Shown: positions 8,385-15,255 of the stretch, piece after piece | Numbering within the stretch: position 1 is the stretch's first letter | How the letters are laid out: every line of letters begins with the position of its first letter | Source: JBFKOL01 sp041628815 | GTDB taxonomy: Bacteria > Bacteroidota > Bacteroidia > Chitinophagales > Saprospiraceae | Assembly: GCA_041628815.1 (NCBI GenBank) | Contig: JBFKOL010000045.1 | Coordinates: forward strand, 1-18,669 | Direction: 5' to 3' | Length of the DNA stretch: 18,669 bases | Made by a program: the position numbers and the translations under genes | Notes under the pieces: model-generated | What the model was told of the DNA's origin: nothing | The model's input: only the letters and a program-made list of their open reading frames with translations | Database searches by the model: none

Positions 8385-9242
8385 ATGCGTTGGACACCCA
8401 TTTTAATCTTCACGATAATCCTCTCCTCCTGTGCTACAGTTAAGACTGGCAAAAAGGGCGATCCCATCTTTGTAGCACCGGTTGGTGTACAGGCTTATTC
8501 CTTCCGCAACTATTTTCCGAAGGACATCCCGGCTACATTGGATAGAATCCAGGCCATGGGGATCACAGAACTGGAAGGTGGTCCCGGCAGGTTACCCCCC
8601 GAGGAATACAAAAAGCTTTGTGACGCGAGAGGCATCCGCATTCCTTCTACCGGAGCCAACTTTCAACAATTGGAAGAAGACCCCGAAGAAGTTGCCAGGA
8701 TTGCCGCGGCGCTTGGTGCCAAGTTTGTCATGTGTGCTTGGGTTCCCCATGAGCGTGGCCAATTCAGTAAAGCGGACGCTGATCGTGCAATAGCGGTATT
8801 CAGTCAGGCAGGAGAAGTATTGAGAGAAAACGGCCTCACATTGTGCTACCATGCACATGGGTATGAATTTCAACCTTACGAAGATGGCACCTTACTCGAT
8901 TACATCATACAGAATACCGATCCTGACAAAGTATCGTTTGAAATGGATGTATTCTGGATCCAGTTTGGGGGCGGAGATCCTGTTGCCCTTTTGAAAAAAT
9001 ACGGCAACCGCTGGAAGCTGATGCACCTGAAGGACATGAAAAAAGGCACCAGCAAAGATCTAACAGGCGGAACCGATGTAGAGAATAATGTGCCGCTGGG
9101 GACAGGCGAAATTGATATGAAGGGTATCCTCATTGAAGCGCGAAAGATCGGGATAGCTCATTACTTTATAGAAGATGAAAGCAGTGCGGTGATACAGCAG
9201 ATTCCAAAAAGCATTGCCTATTTAAGAAATCTTACCTATTGA
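8385..9242 (+). CDS. Lipoprotein sugar isomerase/epimerase-like TIM barrel protein
   Basis: Xylose-isomerase-like TIM barrel (AP endonuclease family 2 fold) carrying a lipoprotein signal. From ATG 8385 the protein is 285 residues with hydrophobic IFTIIL followed by lipobox LSSC (Cys16). That fit is why I prefer this start; the frame is open to ATG 8310 (310 residues, better purine tract upstream) and ATG 8337. The barrel starts at VGVQAYSFRNYFP. Likely metal ligands, counted from 8385, are H158 and E161 in CYHAHGYEF, D188 in EMDVFWIQFGG, H214 in MHLKDM and E263 in FIEDES. Proteins of this type often sit beside GMC oxidoreductases in Bacteroidota, and some relatives act on 3-keto sugars or glycosides. 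That role here is an inference; the true reaction is unknown. It heads an operon with a 37-base gap to the next gene. Confidence 0.85.
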   Translation: MRWTPILIFTIILSSCATVKTGKKGDPIFVAPVGVQAYSFRNYFPKDIPATLDRIQAMGITELEGGPGRLPPEEYKKLCDARGIRIPSTGANFQQLEEDPEEVARIAAALGAKFVMCAWVPHERGQFSKADADRAIAVFSQAGEVLRENGLTLCYHAHGYEFQPYEDGTLLDYIIQNTDPDKVSFEMDVFWIQFGGGDPVALLKKYGNRWKLMHLKDMKKGTSKDLTGGTDVENNVPLGTGEIDMKGILIEARKIGIAHYFIEDESSAVIQQIPKSIAYLRNLTY

Positions 9243-9279
9243 AAAAATCAAACCCGCCATTTCAAAGAAAAATTAGCCT

Positions 9280-9810
9280 ATGAATCGACGACAAGTGTTG
9301 CAAAACATGGCTTTGGCCTCTGCAGCTACCTTTTTTTTACCCGGGTGCTCGGAAAAAAACGTGATGGATTTGCTCGTCAACGGGCAATTGCAACTCGACG
9401 ATAAGCATTCCCGTTATCTTTCTGCCATCAGCGAGGCATTTCTTCCCGTTCGAGGAATTTCTGAAAACATAGATTCTGCCAGCAGTTTCATTATGACCAT
9501 GGTGAATGACACCTATGCTCCCGAGGACATTTTGAAGTTTGCATCCGGATTTCAAAATTATAAGCAGGTCATGAAAGATGTAAAGGCTAAAATAATAAAG
9601 GTTGATACCGCAAATATGGTGGCAAGAGTAACTGCGCTACTGGAATCTGAAGAGATTGACCCTGACCTGGGTTACTTCATCCATACCACAAAACAACTTT
9701 CAATCCGAAACTTTACATCGTCAGAATATTTCTTGGTGAACTATGAAGAATACCAGATGATACCTCCTACATATGAAGCTTGTGTTGATGTTCAAAACCT
9801 AAGCTCATGA
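9280..9810 (+). CDS. Gluconate 2-dehydrogenase subunit 3 family protein (Tat lipoprotein)
   Basis: A 176-residue protein that begins MNRRQVLQNMALASAATFF and then LPGC. This combines a twin-arginine-like start (R3, R4) with a lipobox Cys at 23, so it is probably a Tat-exported periplasmic lipoprotein. The rest is mainly helical, with segments such as HSRYLSAISEAFLPV and DPDLGYFIHTTKQLSIRNFTSSEYF. These are typical of the small subunit of membrane-bound gluconate-2-dehydrogenase-type enzymes, which accompanies the flavoprotein subunit and helps its export or folding. Its last four bases overlap the start of the GMC oxidoreductase gene (ATGA), which fits a two-subunit enzyme. Signals and context carry the call more than any catalytic motif. 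Confidence 0.85.
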   Translation: MNRRQVLQNMALASAATFFLPGCSEKNVMDLLVNGQLQLDDKHSRYLSAISEAFLPVRGISENIDSASSFIMTMVNDTYAPEDILKFASGFQNYKQVMKDVKAKIIKVDTANMVARVTALLESEEIDPDLGYFIHTTKQLSIRNFTSSEYFLVNYEEYQMIPPTYEACVDVQNLSS

Positions 9811-11513
9811 TTACGAATCAATACGATGCGATTGTGATCGGTGCCGGTATGAGTGGCAGCTGGTCTGCCAAAGAACTTTGCGATAGGGGCCTCAAGACCT
9901 TGTTGCTCGAGCGAGGACGCGATGTAAAACACATCAAAGATTATCCGACCGCCACCAAAAATCCATGGGAGTTTGAGCACAGGGGACAAATACCGTATCA
10001 GATCGCCAAGGATAATCCTTCCGTCGCTAGATGCTATGCCTATCGCGAAGACAACGCTCACTTTTTCGTAAAAGATACCGAACATCCTTACATCCAGGAT
10101 AAACCGTTCGACTGGATACGGGGATACCAGGTAGGCGGTAAGTCCATTATGTGGGCACGCCAGACCCAGCGATGGAGCGACCTGGACTTTTCAGGTCCGG
10201 CCAGAGACGGCTTTGCCGTAGACTGGCCCATCAGGTACAAAGATATAGCACCGTGGTACAGCAAAGTAGAGCGATTTGTGGGCATTGCGGGCAACAAAGA
10301 TGGCTTAGACGTTTTACCTGATGGTGAATTTTTACCGGCCTGGCCATTGAATTGTGTCCAGGAATTTTTCAGTGATGTAGTTAAAAAAAATTACAGAAAC
10401 CGCCGTGTTATCTTCGGACGATGTGCACACTTGAGCGAGCCACAGGAAATCCACCTTAAACAAGGAAGGGGACGGTGCATGAGCCGAACCGAATGCGAAC
10501 GCGGTTGTCCGCTCGGCGGTTATTTCAACGCCAATTCATCGACCATCCCCTGGGCACAAAAAACGGGTAACCTCACGCTTAGGCCACATTCTGTGGTGGA
10601 ATCGATCATTTACGATGAGGAACAAGGGAAAGCCACCGGAGTAAGGGTCATTGACGCCAATACCAAAGCAGTAACGGAATATTTCGCGGAAGTCTTATTT
10701 GTCAATGCCGGGGCTATCAATACGATCAGTGTCTTATTGAATTCAAAATCCGGCAGGTTTCCCAATGGGCTCGGTAATGACAGTGGCTTGCTGGGTAAAT
10801 ATGTGGCATTTCACAATTACAGGGCCAAGATCAACGCGATTCATGAAGGACATACCGACAAGGCATACAGGGGCAGGATACCTACCAGTGGGTATGTCCC
10901 GCGATTCAGAAATGTCTATCGCCAGGAAACGGACTTTCTGCGGGGATACGCTGCAGGCTTCGGAGCTAACCGCTGGAAAGGCGTGGGGCGCCCCGGCGGG
11001 GGGCTGGGTAAGCCATTGTTGGATCATCTGATCAATGGCGAAAGAAAATATGGCCCATGGCAGGTCAATTCTCATATGATGGGTGCAACCATTCCCAAGG
11101 AATCCAATACGGTCAAACTGGATGATACGCATAAAGATGAATGGGGAATGCCACTCATTCGCATAGCCATGGACTACGATGAAAATGATGAGAAAATGAT
11201 CCAGGACTTCTTCGAACAGTTTACCGAGATGTACGAAAAAGCGGGATTTACGGAGATAAAAACGCACGATACCCACCAGGCAGCTGGTCTGGATATCCAT
11301 GAAATGGGTGGTGTCAGGATGGGTAAAGATCCCCAAACTTCTTTACTCAACAGGTGGAACCAGCTGCATAGTTGCAAGAATGTATTCATCACCGATGGAG
11401 CTTGCATGACCTCGACTTCCACACAAAATCCTTCGCTGACATATATGGCCCTTGCTGCGCGAGCAGCCAATCATGCGGTTGATCAATTGCAGAAAGAAGG
11501 AAGACTGATATAA
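9807..11513 (+). CDS. GMC-family FAD-dependent oxidoreductase (sugar dehydrogenase large subunit)
   Basis: Flavoprotein of 568 residues in the glucose-methanol-choline family. The FAD-binding GAGMSG is at 12-17 with LLLERG at 32-37; GYQVGGKSIMW (107-116 region) is the second FAD-contact segment. The C-terminal domain has H498 in DIHEMGGVRMG and N541 in TQNPSLTYMALAARAANH, the expected catalytic pair. A Cys cluster (C224, C230, C234) in the GRCMSRTECERGCPLGG region is shared with gluconate-2-dehydrogenase-like members. There is no signal peptide of its own, which fits co-export with the preceding Tat-signal subunit. It probably oxidises a sugar, sugar acid or glycoside and passes electrons to the respiratory chain. 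Substrate is unknown; C3 oxidation of glycosides (LacA-like) is a plausible guess from the neighbouring isomerase-like protein. Confidence 0.92.
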   Translation: MITNQYDAIVIGAGMSGSWSAKELCDRGLKTLLLERGRDVKHIKDYPTATKNPWEFEHRGQIPYQIAKDNPSVARCYAYREDNAHFFVKDTEHPYIQDKPFDWIRGYQVGGKSIMWARQTQRWSDLDFSGPARDGFAVDWPIRYKDIAPWYSKVERFVGIAGNKDGLDVLPDGEFLPAWPLNCVQEFFSDVVKKNYRNRRVIFGRCAHLSEPQEIHLKQGRGRCMSRTECERGCPLGGYFNANSSTIPWAQKTGNLTLRPHSVVESIIYDEEQGKATGVRVIDANTKAVTEYFAEVLFVNAGAINTISVLLNSKSGRFPNGLGNDSGLLGKYVAFHNYRAKINAIHEGHTDKAYRGRIPTSGYVPRFRNVYRQETDFLRGYAAGFGANRWKGVGRPGGGLGKPLLDHLINGERKYGPWQVNSHMMGATIPKESNTVKLDDTHKDEWGMPLIRIAMDYDENDEKMIQDFFEQFTEMYEKAGFTEIKTHDTHQAAGLDIHEMGGVRMGKDPQTSLLNRWNQLHSCKNVFITDGACMTSTSTQNPSLTYMALAARAANHAVDQLQKEGRLI

Positions 11514-11558
11514 TGGAGGAATGTCAAATGGAGGGTTAATATTAACTATGCAGTAGGT

Positions 11559-11601
11559 GAGTTTTGATCGTTGGTTGGTGATATGATCGATGACAAAACT
11601 C
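11559..11601. terminator. Stem-loop between convergent genes, possible bidirectional terminator
   Basis: GAGTTTTG at 11559-11566 pairs perfectly with CAAAACTC at 11594-11601. An inner ATCG (11567-11570) pairs with CGAT (11588-11591), leaving a two-base bulge and a 17-base loop. It lies between the GMC gene stop (11513) and the stop of the convergent secreted-protein gene (11707). It is not followed by a clean T run, so terminator function is plausible but unproven. Confidence 0.4.
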
Positions 11602-11649
11602 TTCTCGTGTCTTGCTTTTCTACATTACACAACTGACAGTCGAAAACAG

Positions 11650-11705
11650 TCCACCTGTAACCGGTAACCTGCAACTTGTTCCCAGGACCCAGCAACCGGC
11701 AACTC
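11650..11705. repeat. AACCGG(C/T)AAC-type simple-repeat tract
   Basis: The text contains TAACCGGTAACCTGCAAC (11658-11675) and then GCAACCGGCAAC (11692-11703), imperfect repetitions of an AACCGGYAAC unit. Degenerate tracts of this style are seen in intergenic spaces of some Bacteroidota. No coding or hairpin role is evident. Confidence 0.3.
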
Positions 11706-11706
11706 A

Positions 11707-13059
11707 CTACTTCTTATAAACCGTCGTCGTAATAATCTCGCGATTGGTCAAAACAACCCTCATAACATAGAGCCCCACCTGAAAGCCATTCATATCAACA
11801 TTGATTTTTTGTTGGGGGCGATAATTCTTCAGGTAAATGTTTTTGCCTTCAAGATTCCATAGTGCAATCTGTTCGATTTGAAGCGCTTGATCGGAGAATT
11901 CAACGATCAGAAGATCTTCCACGGGATTGGGATAAATGGATGCATTCCTTACTATTTCCGGATCATTGGTAGCCGTTACCGCGTCGATGGACACCATTCC
12001 GGCGTCGCGTTCGCACTGGTTTATATCCTTAACCTTAAGATGATAGTCACCAGCTGGTACTTGACGCAGATTTTGTTGGGTTGAGATAAGATTTTCGTTA
12101 TGTATCCATTTAAAAAAATAGGGAGCGGTACCTCCTTTGACTGCAATATCGATGGACCCATCTGATGAATCTGAACTCCTCGGATGTGCGACGTGAATGA
12201 CCTGGACGTCGAGGGCATCCGGTCTTTTTATCTCAAAGGATCTTGTGTATTCGCATCCGGTGCCATCTTGAATCATGGCCTTATAGGCTCCTGGACGAAT
12301 CCTGCTGAAACTCGTGGCTCCGGGCAGAGTTATTCTATAGGGATTTCGAGCCGGGTCAAGTTCGAATTCCACCGATCCGAATTCGTCTTCAAAACACGAG
12401 AGATCTTGAGTATGGACGATAATATTTTGCGTAGTCACGCATCCATCACCATCTCCACTATCGAAAAAGGCTCTGCTCTTTGCTGGTGATGTTCTAAAGC
12501 TGGACTCCCAAGACGACACTACCACATAAGCAGCTGCATACGGCTCCGTGATGGATTCTCTGGCCCACACCTTTCGCAGGCAGATGGCCGTGTCCTGGAC
12601 GGTCTCTTCATTGGCTTGAAAACAAATCCTCGAGGTAGTAACCCATTGGCCGTTACCAGGCAGAAGAATACCGCCTTCAGCAAGATTGATTAGGTCGATG
12701 GAATAGTTGATGAAACTTAAATTTGAAGCAAATGGCAAATTCGTGCTTAACGAAGTAGCGTTGACATTGTCCACACTGATTTGTAACAGTGCCGAAGAAT
12801 ATCTGTCAATAGGAAGCATGGATACAGCAGAATTTTCAACGAACGAGGCAGTACCCCCATCGTAAAAGATGCGATAATTCTGCGCACCGAGGTGCCAACT
12901 GCTATCGTTTGATGACCGGAGTTGAATAAAATAACACATATCATTGGGTAAACAGGAAGATCTGTCCAATTCAAATCGTATATCGTAAGTCTGGGCGTAT
13001 GAAGTGGCTATGACTGTAATAATCACAACAGCAGTGCTCAGCATCCTGTACGTTCTCAT
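11707..13059 (-). CDS. Secreted protein with SprB-like repeat and type IX secretion C-terminal tail
   Basis: A 450-residue secreted protein. The signal peptide is MRTYRMLSTAVVIITVIATSYAQ, cleaved near 22-23. Residues about 24-190 resemble an adhesin-like beta domain of unknown function (WHLGAQNYRIFYDGGTASF). Two SprB-like repeat units follow. The partial one ends RPGAYKAMIQDGTGCEYTRSFEI (about 255-277); the fuller one, about 283-358, has DGSIDIAVKGGTAPYFFKW and AGDYHLKVKDINQC. The C-terminus from about 370 is a T9SS sorting domain: ASIYPNPVEDLLIVEF, then IALWNLEGKNIY, and final GLYVMRVVLTNREIITTTVYKK. Such proteins cross the outer membrane by the Por/type IX system and are attached to the surface or released. 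It stands alone on the minus strand, and an 18-bp palindrome lies 50 bases upstream of its start. Confidence 0.9.
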   Translation of the reverse strand: MRTYRMLSTAVVIITVIATSYAQTYDIRFELDRSSCLPNDMCYFIQLRSSNDSSWHLGAQNYRIFYDGGTASFVENSAVSMLPIDRYSSALLQISVDNVNATSLSTNLPFASNLSFINYSIDLINLAEGGILLPGNGQWVTTSRICFQANEETVQDTAICLRKVWARESITEPYAAAYVVVSSWESSFRTSPAKSRAFFDSGDGDGCVTTQNIIVHTQDLSCFEDEFGSVEFELDPARNPYRITLPGATSFSRIRPGAYKAMIQDGTGCEYTRSFEIKRPDALDVQVIHVAHPRSSDSSDGSIDIAVKGGTAPYFFKWIHNENLISTQQNLRQVPAGDYHLKVKDINQCERDAGMVSIDAVTATNDPEIVRNASIYPNPVEDLLIVEFSDQALQIEQIALWNLEGKNIYLKNYRPQQKINVDMNGFQVGLYVMRVVLTNREIITTTVYKK

Positions 13060-13429
13060 CTTCCTTGTTCGTTTGGCAATTGCAGTTCCTATACCTGCTT
13101 GTAATGCGTGTAGTAAATTTACTACATATATATAATATTTTCACCATATGAATCCTGATAAAGTTTTCATCATTTTTAAAATAAATAAAACACAAGCCTG
13201 TAATTTATAGACTATTTTCAGGCCATTAGCTCATTCTAGAAATGTATTAAAGTCTATTTTTCAATTAGTTATATATATACTATTTTCTTTATTTTTCAGA
13301 ATCAAACTTAAATGAGCGTTCTGTAGCCCTTGTGATACATACAAACCCCACTAGGTGATAACGCCAAAATCGAAGAGTTCGATGATCAATAATCTGATGT
13401 TTGACTGCGAATGTCACTATTTTTAAAGA
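13060..13429. other. AT-rich intergenic region without a gene
   Basis: This 370-base divergent spacer lies between the minus-strand secreted protein and the plus-strand membrane protein. I see no convincing gene in it. Besides the palindrome it holds two near-identical 17-base tracts, ATATATATAATATTTTC at 13126-13142 and ATATATATACTATTTTC at 13271-13287 (one mismatch, 145 bases apart). These may be promoter-associated or just low complexity. Both promoters should lie here, but I could not place exact -33/-7 elements. Confidence 0.5.
13109..13126. promoter_or_regulatory. 18-bp perfect palindrome, candidate operator
   Basis: TGTAGTAAATTTACTACA is identical to its reverse complement. It lies 50 bases upstream of the secreted-protein start at 13059, where a dimeric repressor or activator could bind. 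The next bases on each side do not pair. No regulator is encoded beside it, so the cognate protein is unknown. Confidence 0.45.
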
Positions 13430-13789
13430 ATGCTGAAGAAGCTGAATTGGAACAGGTTTTTGTTTCGGGCCGGGGTAGTCGGAGTTTTCTTGGGAGGAGT
13501 TGATTTGATGGAAGGAAGCGTAGTCATTGTAATCGGGAGTGTTCTTATAGCGATCGCTACCTACAGGATGGGCGACCGCCACAGCCACCTGTTCCGCACT
13601 ACTGCCATTCTGATCTTCATTGGTGTGCTTTTGTTATTTCTTTTCTCGTCCATGGGTGGATTTGGGAAGGGATCCTCACTATCCTGGTGGTGGGCCGCAC
13701 TTGTCCTACCCTATCCGATTGGATGGGTCGCCAACATTGTCATCCTCTTTTATAGGTTCCTTGAAGGATGGCGAAAAAAGCGCAGGTAG
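13430..13789 (+). CDS. Small integral membrane protein of unknown function
   Basis: 119 residues with four likely membrane segments: about 12-26 (FRAGVVGVFLGG), 28-43 (EGSVVIVIGSVLIAIA), 58-73 (TAILIFIGVLLLFLFS) and 86-109 (WWAALVLPYPIGWVANIVILFY). The C-terminus is strongly basic (EGWRKKRR) and the N-terminus is MLKKLNWNR, so the positive-inside rule puts both ends in the cytoplasm. I do not recognise a family. Codon use and GC match the neighbouring Bacteroidota genes. A run of eight T follows the stop at 13793-13800. The downstream phosphatase-family gene starts 85 bases later, so cotranscription is uncertain. Confidence 0.65.
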   Translation: MLKKLNWNRFLFRAGVVGVFLGGVDLMEGSVVIVIGSVLIAIATYRMGDRHSHLFRTTAILIFIGVLLLFLFSSMGGFGKGSSLSWWWAALVLPYPIGWVANIVILFYRFLEGWRKKRR

Positions 13790-13874
13790 AACTTTTTTTT
13801 GATGAAAAAGGTTTATTACGTGGTATATGTTCTTAATATAAAGTGACAATGGGTTTAAATTTCGACCTATATTT

Positions 13875-14708
13875 ATGCGTTACTCGCTGTTTCTTCTTCT
13901 AATTTTTATTAAACCGACACCTCCGGAAACCATGATTTTAAATTATACGGAACCACATGCCCCTATGTGGATGTGGTCAAGTACCCTGGATGAGGCACCT
14001 TTTCCCGATAGCATTCTTACCGTCGTTTCCTACAATATCGAATTTGGATTGCGATTCCGGGAAGCAGCGCGGGAGCTAAATTCTTATCCTTTTAAAGATG
14101 CGGATGTCATCCTGTTGCAGGAGATGGATGAACATAGCACCGTTTTTCTGGCTGAGCAACTTAACTACAACTATTTGTACTTCCCGATGAACCGGCATCC
14201 TAAATACGGGAAAAGGTTTGGTAATGCTATTCTCTCAAAATGGCCTTTGAGCAAACCGGAAAAAATCATTCTTCCGCACAAACATCCCATCAGCAGACTC
14301 AAAAGAGGAATTACGGCAGCGGATATCACCTACGGAGATTTGATCATCAGGACTTACTCGTTACACTTGGAAACTGTCTTACTAAGCCAAAGCAAACGCA
14401 TCGGTCAGTTGCAGTGGGCCATGGATCACATCTCTACAACTGCAGAAGATCAACCTGTGATTTTTGGTGGTGACTTTAACTCTGGATTATATGGTGATGT
14501 CAAAAAAATGGTCGAAGTGTGCAAAAATCATGACCTGGCATGGAATACGCAAGACATAGGATCCACTTTTCGCAGATTTGGTATCATCAGACCATCCATG
14601 GATCACATTTTTAGCCGCGGATTTGAACACCTTGCCTCCGGTAAATTACGTGAATCATCGGCCAGCGACCACTCACCAATCTGGTCGAAACTGAAAGTAA
14701 AAAGTTGA
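13875..14708 (+). CDS. Endonuclease/exonuclease/phosphatase family protein
   Basis: A 277-residue member of the EEP (DNase I-like) superfamily of metal-dependent phosphoesterases. All core motifs are visible: VVSYNIEFG (N54), ILLQEMD (E83), GNAILSKWP (117-124), TYSLHLET (H164), FGGDFNS (D200, N202), SMDHIFSRG (D243) and SASDHSPIW (D265, H266). The start MRYSLFLLLIFIKP is hydrophobic and may be a short membrane anchor or signal sequence; no clear cleavage site is seen. Relatives include DNases, inositol and sphingolipid phosphatases and phospholipid-active enzymes, so the substrate cannot be named. A stem-loop after the stop may end the transcript before the cardiolipin synthase gene. Confidence 0.88.
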   Translation: MRYSLFLLLIFIKPTPPETMILNYTEPHAPMWMWSSTLDEAPFPDSILTVVSYNIEFGLRFREAARELNSYPFKDADVILLQEMDEHSTVFLAEQLNYNYLYFPMNRHPKYGKRFGNAILSKWPLSKPEKIILPHKHPISRLKRGITAADITYGDLIIRTYSLHLETVLLSQSKRIGQLQWAMDHISTTAEDQPVIFGGDFNSGLYGDVKKMVEVCKNHDLAWNTQDIGSTFRRFGIIRPSMDHIFSRGFEHLASGKLRESSASDHSPIWSKLKVKS

Positions 14709-14727
14709 GAATTGAGAATTAAGAGTT
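14704..14727. repeat. TTGAGAATT-type short tandem-like tract
   Basis: Directly after the phosphatase-family stop codon the sequence reads TTGAGAATTGAGAATTAAG and then AGTTGAG, imperfect copies of a TTGAGAA unit. Similar decayed tracts are frequent after genes in some Bacteroidota. No function is evident from this sequence. Confidence 0.3.
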
Positions 14728-14728
14728 G

Positions 14729-14761
14729 AGACTTCATTATTCATAATTCATGATGAAGTCT
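14729..14761 (+). terminator. Stem-loop after the EEP-family gene, possible terminator
   Basis: AGACTTCAT (14729-14737) pairs perfectly with ATGAAGTCT (14753-14761), giving a 9-bp stem around a 15-base AT-rich loop. The bases after it, TTGTCTTCC, are only moderately T-rich. It sits 20 bases past the stop of the upstream gene, a sensible place for a terminator. Confidence 0.4.
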
Positions 14762-14854
14762 TTGTCTTCCATATTCTTCTTTCGCTTTACCTGATCTTCA
14801 TCTTTTGGTTAACGTTGTAATAACGATTATTTTCCGGCTTGAATCGGAGATTCT

Positions 14855-15241
14855 ATGATTTGGGTCTGGGTTATCGTAGCAGCATATTCTATCCTGGTAC
14901 TTTACGTTATCGGCAAAGTATTCAGGTACGTCCACAATCCTTCCAAAACCCTTGCATGGCTCATGGTGGTCATGTTCGTACCGGTATTCGGAATTATCTT
15001 TTATTTTCTCATCGGACGCAGTCCAAAAAAGGACAAGTTCTTTTTAAAACGCAGTCCATTTTACCGGTTGTCTGATTCACCTGGCGAGCTCAGGTCATTG
15101 CCAAGGCCGGCCCAGAAACTGGGACAACTGATGCATAAAAACAAATCAGCGGCACTCTCTTTTGGCAATCGCATCAAGATCCTGCAAAATGGTGAAGAAA
15201 CTTTTAAGGATATCCACCCCGTAGGCAGCGGCCCCGGCTGA
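14855..15241 (+). CDS. cls: Cardiolipin synthase, N-terminal fragment cut at contig join
   Basis: The product begins like a Bacteroidota cardiolipin synthase, which joins phosphatidylglycerol molecules at the inner membrane. There are two helices (about 1-21 and 34-54) around VHNPSKTLAWLMVVMFVPVFG, the PLD-nuclease N-terminal domain. A juxtamembrane segment follows, then IKILQNGEETFKDI at about 107-120, which normally leads into the first HKD catalytic domain. After residue 120 similarity ends: the last eight residues are read from the GC-rich foreign sequence and stop at a chance TGA. The intact family is about 480 residues, so both HKD motifs are missing. The cause is most likely the sequence join and not a natural truncation. 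Confidence 0.88.
   Translation: MIWVWVIVAAYSILVLYVIGKVFRYVHNPSKTLAWLMVVMFVPVFGIIFYFLIGRSPKKDKFFLKRSPFYRLSDSPGELRSLPRPAQKLGQLMHKNKSAALSFGNRIKILQNGEETFKDIHPVGSGPG
15210..15240. other. Abrupt composition and taxon breakpoint (probable assembly chimera)
   Basis: Left of here the DNA has moderate GC with Bacteroidota genes; right of here it is very GC-rich with strong GC third-position bias and actinobacterial genes. The change happens within roughly 20 bases, inside a cardiolipin synthase codon run (GGATATC) on one side and just before CGGCCCCGGCTG on the other. No tRNA, integrase, att-like repeat or IS end is visible at the join. Confidence 0.85.
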
Positions 15242-15255
15242 CTGCCCTGCTGACG

